From NCBI GenBank assembly GCA_023418915.1, contig JAEZYU010000081.1, positions 1-42,656 of the forward strand: a stretch of DNA of 42,656 bases. The letters run 5' to 3'. Positions within the stretch are counted from its first letter, which is position 1. Each line of letters begins with the position of its first letter. Below the pieces are notes generated by a model. The model made no database searches. It was given only the letters and a program-made list of their open reading frames with translations, and was not told where the DNA came from. Below, one piece after another: positions 16,336 through 23,534 of this stretch. This stretch comes from Bacillota bacterium (GTDB taxonomy: Bacteria > Bacillota > Clostridia > Acetivibrionales > DTU013). A program made the translations under genes and the position numbers.

Positions 16336-16997
16336 CTAGTTTCTCCTAATATTTTAAGTCCGGAGCTAGTGCCGATGCGGTCAGCTCCGGCTTCAATCAT
16401 CGCAGCTGCCTGCTTGTATGATCTGATACCACCTGATGCTTTAACTCCAACATTATTTCCTACTGTCTTCCTCATAAGCTTCACGTCATCCACAGTTGCT
16501 CCTGCAGAGCCAAAACCGGTCGACGTTTTAACAAATCTTGCTCCTGCATTTACCGCAGCCTGACATGCTTTAACCTTTTGCTCATTATCGAGGTAGCAAG
16601 TTTCAACTATAACCTTAACTATTGCTCTTCCAGATGACTCTACCACCTTTTCTATTTCTCTTTCAACATAGTCATAGTCGCCATCCTTAACAGCGCTAAT
16701 ATTGATAACCATATCTATTTCATCAGCGCCCTCATCCGCTGCTGTTTTAGCTGCAAACGCCTTTATATCGCTGCTGTCAGCACCAAGTGGAAATCCTATA
16801 ACAGTGCATGTTTTTACTTCTGTTCCCTGCAGCTCTCTATTAACCAATGGGACATAGCAGGGGTTCACGCAGACGGACGCAAAGCTGTATTCCTTGGCTT
16901 GCCTGCAGAATTCAATCACCTGCTCTTTTTCTGCGTCCGCTTTAAGTATAGTGTGGTCGATCATCGATGCTATACATTTCATATCAAGTGTTTTCAT
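16332..16997 (-). CDS. deoC: Deoxyribose-phosphate aldolase
   Basis: Cleaves 2-deoxyribose-5-phosphate to glyceraldehyde-3-phosphate and acetaldehyde in deoxynucleoside catabolism. The 221-residue length is typical. The Schiff-base Lys lies in the motif FVKTSTGFGSAGATVDDV and the second catalytic Lys in GVKASGGIRSYKQA. MIDHTILKADA at the N-terminus and EIDMVINISAVKDGDY in the barrel are also characteristic. GGAG lies 8 nt before ATG 16997. It is translationally coupled to mtaD through a 4-bp overlap, so the two form an operon. Confidence 0.96.
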   Translation of the reverse strand: MKTLDMKCIASMIDHTILKADAEKEQVIEFCRQAKEYSFASVCVNPCYVPLVNRELQGTEVKTCTVIGFPLGADSSDIKAFAAKTAADEGADEIDMVINISAVKDGDYDYVEREIEKVVESSGRAIVKVIVETCYLDNEQKVKACQAAVNAGARFVKTSTGFGSAGATVDDVKLMRKTVGNNVGVKASGGIRSYKQAAAMIEAGADRIGTSSGLKILGETR

Positions 16998-17102
16998 ATA
17001 ATTTTCTCCGGTTTGATTCTATATTATTAATTATATTTTACCACATTGTTCAAATGAACTATGGCTAATTATCTAATGATCAAGTTATGAAGCTTTCTTA
17101 GC

Positions 17103-17180
17103 GGAGAACTGTCCCCTCCTGTCCCTCCTGCAAGAACTGTCCCCTCGCCTCCCCTCGCCTCACTTCAAGAAACGTCCCCT
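17103..17180 (+). repeat. Cluster of GTCCC-type repeats with mixed subtypes
   Basis: GGAGAACTGTCCCC (17103), CCTGTCCC, AAGAACTGTCCCC (17132), decayed CGCCTCCCCTCGCCTC, and AAGAAACGTCCCC (17167) lie in the gap between ahcY and deoC. Both CTGTCCC and ACGTCCC subtypes occur in one cluster and directly abut the ahcY terminator. Confidence 0.85.
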
Positions 17181-17219
17181 AAAAAAGGAGGGTGCCCGGT
17201 CAATGGGCAGCCTCCTTTT
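17181..17219 (-). terminator. Terminator of ahcY
   Basis: AAAGGAGG-GTGCCC pairs with GGGCAGCCTCCTTT (17185-17219) around a short loop. On the minus strand the stem is followed by TTTTTT. It lies 14 bp after the ahcY stop codon. Confidence 0.9.
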
Positions 17220-17232
17220 GTGTCTGCAGCAT

Positions 17233-18495
17233 TTATGTTCCGCTCTGCCAGGATGAAAGGTAGGCAATCTGCTCTTCTGTCAGCACATCGATGGATATAC
17301 CCATCGACTCCAGCTTAAGGCGGGCTATTTCATGATCCAGTTCGCTCGGGAGAAGGTATACCTTCTTTTCCATCTTTTCAGTGTTCTTTACTATATATTC
17401 GGCGCCTAATGCCTGATTGGCGAAGCTCATGTCCATAACGACTGCAGGGTGGCCTTCCGCAGCTGATAGGTTCAAAAGTCTGCCCTCTGCCAGCAGGTAC
17501 AGCTTACGTCCATCATCAAGAGTGTATTCCTCTACAAAATCACGTGCTGTTCTCTTGGATGACGAGAGACGTTCGATCGCACTGATATTTATCTCATCAT
17601 TGAAGTGACCGGAATTGGCTATAATCACACCATCCTTCGCCAGCTTCACATGCTTTTCATCAACCACATTCAAGTCACCGGTTACTGTTATGATAATATC
17701 AGCAAAGCTCATAGCATCTTCCAGCTTCATGACTCTGAATCCATCCATTACAGCCTCTATAGCCTTTACATGATCAACTTCAGTCACAGTGACATTCGCA
17801 CCCATTCCTTTAGCCCTCATTGCAAGGCCTCTGCCGCACCAGCCATAACCGCATACAACAAAATTCTTGCCGGACAGCAGAATATTAGTTGCTCTCAGCA
17901 AACCGTCGAGGGTACTTTGTCCTGTTCCGTACCTGTTGTCAAAAAGATGCTTTGTTTCAGATTCATTTACAGCAATGATCGGTATTTGAAGAGCGCCATC
18001 CCTCTCCATGCTCTTCAGTCTGATCACGCCTGTAGTCGTCTCTTCGGTACCGCCTATGACATTTTTTAAATAAGTATCGCTGAAGTCCTTATGCAAAAGT
18101 CCAACAAGATCACATCCATCATCCTGGGTCATATCCGGGCCATGTTCAATTGCAGCCAGCAGGTGCTTGTAATAGGTGTCTCTGTCTTCTCCCTTTTTAG
18201 CGAAAACAGATATTCCATAATCATTCACCAGTGAAGCTGCAACATCATCTTGTGTAGACAGAGGATTCGATGCGCATAGTACGATATCTGCGCCACCTTC
18301 CTTCAATGTGCGGACAAGATTTGCAGTCTCGGTTGTTACATGCAGGCAGCAGCTCATCTTCATCCCTGCAAGGGGCTTTTCTTTTGAAAATCGCTCCCTA
18401 ATCATTTTCAACACCGGCATTTGATTGTCTGCCCATTCGATTCTCAATTTGCCTTTCGGTGCCAGAGATTTATCCCTGATATCACATTTCACCAT
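17233..18495 (-). CDS. ahcY: Adenosylhomocysteinase (S-adenosylhomocysteine hydrolase)
   Basis: Reversibly hydrolyses SAH to homocysteine and adenosine, removing the product inhibitor of methyltransferases. The 420-residue enzyme has GTEETTTGVIRL, NDNR-like LFDNRYGTGQSTLDG with the catalytic Lys in ESETKHLF, and the NAD motif VVCGYGWCGRGLA. NSGHFNDEI and AAEGHPAVVMDMSFANQAL follow. It is the short form without the C-terminal KPDHYRY extension, as in Thermotoga and archaea. ATG 18495 has ACCTCC (GGAGGT) 7 nt upstream; an in-frame TTG at 18510 would include that site. A PfkB kinase gene ends 98 bp upstream on the same strand. Many Clostridia use Pfs/LuxS instead, so this route is informative. 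Confidence 0.96.
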   Translation of the reverse strand: MVKCDIRDKSLAPKGKLRIEWADNQMPVLKMIRERFSKEKPLAGMKMSCCLHVTTETANLVRTLKEGGADIVLCASNPLSTQDDVAASLVNDYGISVFAKKGEDRDTYYKHLLAAIEHGPDMTQDDGCDLVGLLHKDFSDTYLKNVIGGTEETTTGVIRLKSMERDGALQIPIIAVNESETKHLFDNRYGTGQSTLDGLLRATNILLSGKNFVVCGYGWCGRGLAMRAKGMGANVTVTEVDHVKAIEAVMDGFRVMKLEDAMSFADIIITVTGDLNVVDEKHVKLAKDGVIIANSGHFNDEINISAIERLSSSKRTARDFVEEYTLDDGRKLYLLAEGRLLNLSAAEGHPAVVMDMSFANQALGAEYIVKNTEKMEKKVYLLPSELDHEIARLKLESMGISIDVLTEEQIAYLSSWQSGT

Positions 18496-18593
18496 TTTAA
18501 ATACCTCCAAGGTTTCAATATTTTAAGTGCAATATGGATTCGATATGCTATACCGATCAGATAAAACCAAGCAATATCACCTCATACTGAAGT

Positions 18594-19532
18594 TCACCTG
18601 GTACTGAAGTTCGCCTCATACCTTCTCTTGAACTCATCAATAGTATACCTGTGTTCAGTCGCTCCCTTGTGTTCGATAGCATATACCGACGTAATACTTG
18701 CATACTTCCCCATTTTTTCAAGTCCAGCGCCCTCAAAATAGCCCATCAGCAGTCCCGCTCTGTATGCATCACCGGCTCCTGTAGGGTCAACCACTTTTTC
18801 AGGCTTAGCTGCAGGAACTCGTACTCTTTCTGTTTTTGTCCAAAGCTCCGAACCCTTTTCACCAAGCGTTACCACAACAATTTCAGCCTTTTCTAGAATT
18901 TTGTCAACAGTCAATCCTGTCTTCCTGTTCATCATGTCATATTCATACTCATTGAAAATGACGATCCTAGCGCCAAGTATACCGCTTGCCAGATTCTGCG
19001 CTGCCAGTCTGGGGATCTGCATTCCTGCATCATATAAATATGGTATCCCGATTCTTTGCAATTCATCACACCATTTGCACATTGCTGCAGGCTCTGTCGG
19101 AGCAATTATGACCATAGAAACATCCTCCATCGGAATCTCACTGATGTTGATCTGCTCATCATAAGCCATGGCACCTGGATAAAAGCCCGTTATTTGATTA
19201 TTTGCAAGGTCAGTGTTAATAAAGCAGGAAGCAGTAAAATCGTCTTCCCTGACCCTTATCAAGCCAGTGCCCACACCATTTCCCTCAAGCCATTGTCTGT
19301 AAATCTCAAAATCACACCCGACAGTGCCGAGTACCTCAGTTTTCTGACCTGTGAGAGCCAAATTATACGCTATATTCGGCGCAGTTCCGCCTCTTACTTT
19401 TTTTAGGCTTTTGACGAGAAAGCTGATATTGATTTCATTGATCTTATCCGGAATAATCTGATCACTGAAATAACCTGGAAAATCCATAATATGATCATAT
19501 GCTATAGACCCGGCAACAACTATCTTGCCCAT
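18594..19532 (-). CDS. PfkB-family carbohydrate kinase, probably adenosine kinase
   Basis: A 312-residue ribokinase-fold kinase. Visible motifs are KIVVAGSIAYDHIM at the N-terminus, the glycine motif RGGTAPNIAYNLALTG, and the C-terminal anion hole and catalytic Asp in VVDPTGAGDAYRAGLLMGY. Immediately upstream of ahcY on the same strand, it would phosphorylate the adenosine released by AhcY, pulling that reversible reaction forward and returning AMP. Adenosine as substrate is inferred from context; ribokinase or another nucleoside kinase is possible. ATG 19532 has AAGGGAG 7 nt upstream; an in-frame TTG at 19571 has no site and overlaps a palindrome. Confidence 0.85.
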   Translation of the reverse strand: MGKIVVAGSIAYDHIMDFPGYFSDQIIPDKINEINISFLVKSLKKVRGGTAPNIAYNLALTGQKTEVLGTVGCDFEIYRQWLEGNGVGTGLIRVREDDFTASCFINTDLANNQITGFYPGAMAYDEQINISEIPMEDVSMVIIAPTEPAAMCKWCDELQRIGIPYLYDAGMQIPRLAAQNLASGILGARIVIFNEYEYDMMNRKTGLTVDKILEKAEIVVVTLGEKGSELWTKTERVRVPAAKPEKVVDPTGAGDAYRAGLLMGYFEGAGLEKMGKYASITSVYAIEHKGATEHRYTIDEFKRRYEANFSTR

Positions 19533-19565
19533 TTCAAATCTCCCTTCTGTCAATCGATTCTCTGC

Positions 19566-19576
19566 GCTCATTGAGC
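19566..19576. promoter_or_regulatory. Candidate operator upstream of the PfkB kinase
   Basis: GCTCATTGAGC is a perfect palindrome 34-44 bp before the kinase start codon. A near-identical GCTCAACGAGC lies at 20536-20546, 28-38 bp before the HTH-methyltransferase start, and both are preceded by TGTCAAT. Two such sites at like positions suggest a shared regulator; unproven. Confidence 0.35.
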
Positions 19577-19707
19577 ACGGCTGGAATCAACCATATCAGA
19601 GTCTTATGTAACCCATATTCATTGTGACATCCTAATATAACCGTCTTGTATAGGATCTATCATCATCAGTCTTTCGCAAACCGTTTCGACATTTTATGAT
19701 GATGCAA

Positions 19708-20508
19708 TCATTTGACTGCCGTCATTACGAATACGCCCTCATCCGCTTTCCTGCCCGAAACCTTTTTGCTCAGCGTATCAAATAGTTCAACGGTGAAGCC
19801 GCTCTTGGCAAACCACTCACTAATCTCTCTCTTTGAAAATCCCTGCCAGACATCGTGCATAGCTTCCTTCAGTTCCCGATTGCCATGTTCCATCAGATCT
19901 GCAAGAAAAACTCTGCCGCCTGGTTTTAGAATACGGTACATCTCCTTTATAGCTGTCACAGGTTCTTCAATATGATGCAGAAACATATTTGCACATACGA
20001 TATCTGCACTGTTATCAGCCAATGGCATGTCACATCCATCGCTTACAATACACTGAATATTCTTTAGACCTTCCTTCGAAGCCTTTTTTGTCAGTTCAGC
20101 AATCATTGCGCCAGAAATATCGACAGCGATTACTGTATCTACATTAGCTGCCGCAGCTCTCGAAAGATAACCATCACCTGCGCCAAGATCAACCAGCACC
20201 ATATCTTCCTTTAGTAAGCCGGCGCTCAACAATCTGTTAATAACATCCTCATCATAATAACCACTGCGCAAACTGCTCCACTCTGGTGCAACCCTGTCAA
20301 AAAATTCCTTTGTATCGCTTTCACTGGAGGAGTACTGCTGTGAATCGCCGGCAGACAGCCATTGTACAAGTGCCTGCCTGCTAAAGCGCCATTCCCTGCC
20401 AATTTTTCTGGCAGGTACCTTCTCCTCTTTCAGAAGCTTGATAAATGTCTTGATGCTGACGTTAAAAAATTCAGCGGCTTCTTCCATATTTAGAATTTCT
20501 TTATCCAC
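19708..20508 (-). CDS. Excisionase-type HTH domain fused to a SAM-dependent methyltransferase
   Basis: About 266 residues. An N-terminal MerR/excisionase-like HTH (LNMEEAAEFFNVSIKTFIKL, then KVPARKIGREWRFSRQALVQWL) joins a class I methyltransferase of the Methyltransf_11 type. Its motif I is VLVDLGAGDGYLSRAAA, followed by VIAVDISGAMI, ANMFLHHIEEP and ILKPGGRVFLADLMEH. The first domain predicts DNA binding, the second SAM/SAH binding. Placed between genes for SAH and nucleoside salvage, it may sense SAM or SAH and regulate the cluster; alternatively it methylates an unknown small molecule. GTG 20508 is chosen because AAGGAG lies 9 nt upstream; the longer TTG start at 20541 lacks a site and overlaps the palindrome. 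Confidence 0.8.
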   Translation of the reverse strand: MDKEILNMEEAAEFFNVSIKTFIKLLKEEKVPARKIGREWRFSRQALVQWLSAGDSQQYSSSESDTKEFFDRVAPEWSSLRSGYYDEDVINRLLSAGLLKEDMVLVDLGAGDGYLSRAAAANVDTVIAVDISGAMIAELTKKASKEGLKNIQCIVSDGCDMPLADNSADIVCANMFLHHIEEPVTAIKEMYRILKPGGRVFLADLMEHGNRELKEAMHDVWQGFSKREISEWFAKSGFTVELFDTLSKKVSGRKADEGVFVMTAVK

Positions 20509-20535
20509 GTCATCATGCTCCTTGTCAATTATTTC

Positions 20536-20546
20536 GCTCAACGAGC
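20536..20546. promoter_or_regulatory. Candidate operator upstream of the HTH-methyltransferase
   Basis: GCTCAACGAGC, an imperfect palindrome (one mismatched pair) that resembles GCTCATTGAGC at 19566-19576 and lies at a similar distance from its gene. Possible autoregulatory site of the HTH-methyltransferase. Confidence 0.3.
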
Positions 20547-20633
20547 AAGAATAAAACCGACTTCATCAAAATTATATTAAAAGCAAATCAAAGCCTGCCC
20601 TCCGCTATCAAATGTAATAACATATTATGAATT

Positions 20634-20663
20634 AAGGGACGGCCAAAATTTGGTTCGTCCCTT
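20634..20663. terminator. Long hairpin between pnp and the HTH-methyltransferase
   Basis: AAGGGACG (20634-20641) pairs with CGTCCCTT (20656-20663), and the interior CCAAA/TTTGG also pairs, giving an almost uninterrupted stem. The T-run after it is weak. Likely terminates pnp mRNA on the minus strand. The GGGACG core recalls the short repeat family, but the full palindromic form is different. Confidence 0.6.
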
Positions 20664-20745
20664 CGATTATATCTTAATGAGTTGCAACTATCAACATTCA
20701 TTTACAACTATTTCACTCATAAATTTACTTTGTTTACACCTATAT

Positions 20746-21579
20746 TCAGTTATTAGTATCCCACGAGGCTAAGATATCTGAAACAAAACCCGCAAAGTTT
20801 TTTTCAACCCTCTTCGCTGTATCAATTACCTCCGTATGATCCAGCTTCTGCCCAAGTACGCCAGCTGCCATATTTGTAATACAGGATATTCCCAACACCC
20901 TGATACCGCAATGTCTGGCCGTAATCACCTCCGGCACAGTCGACATGCCGACTGCATCCGCACCTAAAGCACGCAAAGTGCGTATCTCAGCTGGTGTTTC
21001 AAACATGGGGCCCTGCGCAAAGGCATAAACACCTTTCCTCAGCCTAAGCTCATTAGTCCTTCCTATCTCTGCCGCCATACCGATCAAGCCCTCGTCATAC
21101 GCATTACACATATCAGGAAATCGAGGACCGAATTCGTCCAGGTTTTCGCCCCGCAGCGGTGATGGTGCAAATAGACTTATATGGTCAGTGATCAGCATAA
21201 GGTCACCAGGCTCAAAGGAAGTATTGATACCTCCGGCAGCATTAGTCACAAGAAGGTTTGAGATACCCAGCAGCTTAAATACCCTTATATGGAATACGAC
21301 TTGAGATACTTCGTGACCTTCATAATAATGAAATCTGCCCTTCATGGCCAGGATCCGTTTTCCTCCCAGTTTACCGTATACAAGCTTTCCCGCATGTCCT
21401 CTCACAGTAGTTCTTGGAAACCCTGGTATATCACCATAATCAATTTCAACAGGCTGCTCAACCTTATCTATCAGCGAGCCAAGTCCAGATCCAAGAATTA
21501 CAGAAATCTGCGGCCGTTCCTTTATCCTGCTGTAAATATAATCTGCTGCGGTTTCATACATTCTTACCACATCATTCAT
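20746..21579 (-). CDS. Purine nucleoside phosphorylase (trimeric, 6-oxopurine type)
   Basis: Phosphorolyses inosine or guanosine to the base and ribose-1-phosphate. The 277-residue protein has the PNP-I signature: VILGSGLGSLID (phosphate loop), GRFHYYEGH, NAAGGINTSFEPGDLMLITDHI, AQGPMFETPAEIR and GMSTVPEVITARH, then SCITNMAAG. Glu in FETPAEIR and Asn in CITNMAAG are the residues that select 6-oxopurines, so inosine, not MTA or adenosine, is the expected substrate. This fits deamination by MtaD upstream in the pathway. AGAGGTG lies 5 nt before ATG 21579; the in-frame start at 21615 is less likely. A lipoprotein gene ends 77 bp upstream on the same strand. Confidence 0.93.
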   Translation of the reverse strand: MNDVVRMYETAADYIYSRIKERPQISVILGSGLGSLIDKVEQPVEIDYGDIPGFPRTTVRGHAGKLVYGKLGGKRILAMKGRFHYYEGHEVSQVVFHIRVFKLLGISNLLVTNAAGGINTSFEPGDLMLITDHISLFAPSPLRGENLDEFGPRFPDMCNAYDEGLIGMAAEIGRTNELRLRKGVYAFAQGPMFETPAEIRTLRALGADAVGMSTVPEVITARHCGIRVLGISCITNMAAGVLGQKLDHTEVIDTAKRVEKNFAGFVSDILASWDTNN

Positions 21580-21656
21580 TGATACACCTCTTATAAATCC
21601 GACTTGAATCACCATATCACATCATGCAAAAGAGATTTATTGCCATGCTGGTTTCA

Positions 21657-22679
21657 CTAAAACACCTCAGCACTCCACACACCCTGTTCAATTTGTATCT
21701 GTGATACCAGACCATCCGTCACTACAACTGTGAACAATTCATATCCGTTAATGTTGTAGCCCCAGATACCATCCTCCTTCTTGTTTGGTTCCCCGTAAAG
21801 CTCTAGTATCCGCTCTTCATCGTCACCAATTTTTAGTCCTCTCGGAGTCAAATATCCGGGATCGATCACATTTACTGTATAGACAATGTCATTTACAACA
21901 TAAACCTGTGTATCATCAGCGAAATAGACCATTTTAGTTTTCATACCCTCATACTCTTCTTCCACTAAATCAACAGGTTCTTGTCCTATCACAAAGAGCA
22001 GTCTCTCATATGTCATTCCGACTGAAATTTCTCCAAGCTTCAAATCATCCGGTGATATCGTGCTGTTGTCATCTGTTATCCTTCCAATGCTTTCTCTTGT
22101 TGTTCTGGCGCTCTCAGCGATATGATTGATTATTTCCTCGTTCTTAGTTTTCCATTCAGGAACCTCTTCTGTATTTACATAGAATACAATATAGCTGTCA
22201 CCATCAATTCGAACATAGTATACTTCGTTTTCGGAAACTTTTATTTTCTTCCCTATCCATCCGTCTCGGAAGATAAAATCCGAAATCTCGCCATTTTTTG
22301 TTGCAAGATTCTCATAAAAATCATTCTGCGTTTCATCAATAATCACACCATATATTTTCATATCGATTTTATAGTTCCCAGGCAGTATGTAGTATTCCGA
22401 ACCATCCTCTGTTCTGTCGACAGCATTCCACTCAACAGGTATATCGAACCAAAAATTAAACATTTCATTATTACAGGTTTTATATTTTTCATCTAATGTT
22501 GGGTAAAATATGACTTTCCCCTCAAAGTCTTTGGCTGCGCTAGCATTGGTCGATACGGCCGGATCCTCTGCAAATGCGGCATTATCGACGTTTTTATCCT
22601 CGTTGTCAGAAGTACAGCCTGTCAGCATGACCGCTGTAAGAAACAGCATTGAAAGCATTATCGGTACTATTTTTCTCAT
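21657..22679 (-). CDS. Putative lipoprotein of unknown function
   Basis: A 340-residue protein with a type II signal peptide: MRKIVPIMLSMLFLTAVMLTGC, lipobox LTGC with Cys22, followed by an acidic low-complexity spacer. It should be anchored on the outer face of the membrane. The middle part (about 55-195) has no recognised motif. The C-terminal part carries two related units beginning LKLGEISVGMTYERLLFVIG and LKIGDDEERILELYGEP, the small alpha/beta unit seen in SmpA/BLIP-like envelope proteins. GAGGT lies 7 nt before the ATG. It may be in one transcript with pnp, but no functional link is evident. Confidence 0.75.
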   Translation of the reverse strand: MRKIVPIMLSMLFLTAVMLTGCTSDNEDKNVDNAAFAEDPAVSTNASAAKDFEGKVIFYPTLDEKYKTCNNEMFNFWFDIPVEWNAVDRTEDGSEYYILPGNYKIDMKIYGVIIDETQNDFYENLATKNGEISDFIFRDGWIGKKIKVSENEVYYVRIDGDSYIVFYVNTEEVPEWKTKNEEIINHIAESARTTRESIGRITDDNSTISPDDLKLGEISVGMTYERLLFVIGQEPVDLVEEEYEGMKTKMVYFADDTQVYVVNDIVYTVNVIDPGYLTPRGLKIGDDEERILELYGEPNKKEDGIWGYNINGYELFTVVVTDGLVSQIQIEQGVWSAEVF

Positions 22680-22779
22680 TTGTATGACCTCACTAACATA
22701 ATATAATTATTATTCGTGCGTCGACCTAAGGAAAATCTCCGTTTGATAAATTATTAGCCATATAATCCATGAAAGCGGT

Positions 22780-22925
22780 AAATATGCTCGCTGCCTCGGT
22801 ATAACGCACCTGTAAAAGCAGAGTTTTCGGCTAAGTGATATCCGTCACCGAACGTTTTTCATCCTAAAGGGTTAAAATACGTTGAGAAGTGGGGTATATC
22901 TATCGCCTCGTTATATTTTACCATA
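22780..22925. repeat. Long dispersed repeat family, copy C
   Basis: On the minus strand it shares AAAATATAACGAGGCGATA, then a CCCCACTTCT block and TTTTAACC, with copy A (268-395) and copy D (36476-36650). TATCGCC is at 22901-22907 on plus. Similarity fades toward 22780. The flanking 22680-23076 region contains no gene I can support. Confidence 0.5.
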
Positions 22926-23076
22926 ATAGAGCTTTGCATGATAGACCAGATGCACATAATTGAAACCAAAGCGCAACAAAACACAGCAAAATTCTTCTGA
23001 TAGTGCTGATTACAGTCTATATTCCCGGATTGGAGACTCCTATGGATAAGTGTCTAATACAGTCAGTCCAATATGC

Positions 23077-23187
23077 TTGACAAAACACTTGAGTTCCTTA
23101 TAAAAATTTGCGCATCATCTGTAGGAATTTCCGGCTTTGTTCACCTAAAAAATGACCTGCTATTATATCATAACAGGTCATTTTTTT
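23077..23187 (+). ncRNA. Candidate small RNA (promoter plus terminator, no ORF)
   Basis: On the plus strand TTGACA (23077-23082), a 16-bp spacer and TATAAA (23099-23104) are followed about 45 bp later by a strong hairpin (TGACCTG/CAGGTCA) with seven T residues. Together they would make an RNA of roughly 75 nt. The hairpin also serves tRNA-Val from the other strand, so the promoter match may be fortuitous. Confidence 0.2.
23147..23187. terminator. Terminator of tRNA-Val (bidirectional)
   Basis: AAAAAATGACCTG (23147-23159) and CAGGTCATTTTTTT (23174-23187) form a strong stem. On the minus strand it begins 2 nt after the encoded CCA of tRNA-Val and ends in a T-run. Confidence 0.9.
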
Positions 23188-23188
23188 A

Positions 23189-23263
23189 TGGTGGGGAATA
23201 TTGGGTTCGAACCAATGACTTCTACCGTGTGAAGATAGCACTCTCCCGCTGAGTTAATCCCCC
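23189..23263 (-). tRNA. tRNA-Val (anticodon CAC)
   Basis: Minus-strand cloverleaf: acceptor GGGGGAT/ATTCCCC (one G-T pair), D arm ACTC/GAGT, anticodon stem CTATC/GGTAG with loop TTCACAC (anticodon CAC, codon GTG), and T arm ATTGG-TTCGAAC-CCAAT. CCA is encoded. It is a monocistronic unit with its own promoter and terminator. Confidence 0.95.
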
Positions 23264-23299
23264 GTCTGAACACGCTTTAAGCAATCTGCTTGTATAAAC

Positions 23300-23328
23300 A
23301 TTATAAGACTATGTTTGAATATCGTCAA
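23300..23328 (-). promoter_or_regulatory. Sigma-A promoter of tRNA-Val
   Basis: On the minus strand TTGACG (23328-23323), a 17-bp spacer and a consensus TATAAT (23305-23300) lie 37 bp before the mature tRNA. No other feature is visible in 23329-23534. Confidence 0.85.
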
Positions 23329-23534
23329 CCGTTTAATTTTTCAATTATTCACTGTTATTTTTTCAAACTCATTTTACGATATAGGCCCCGGCTGCAGCAT
23401 AATTAGTTACACTGTTGTAGTGAATAGAGCTGCGGTTTATTCTTTTGCCCTGTTCAATATCTTCTCATCAGCTGAAAAACAGTGGTATATTTGAAGCTTA
23501 TGATCGAAAGTGATGTTATCATTCGCATATCAGC

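Noticed and set aside
20746..21579. Calling the phosphorylase an MTA phosphorylase because of the neighbouring SAM-salvage genes
   Set aside because: The FETPAEIR Glu and CITNMAAG Asn pair is the PNP 6-oxopurine signature, not the MTA phosphorylase one.
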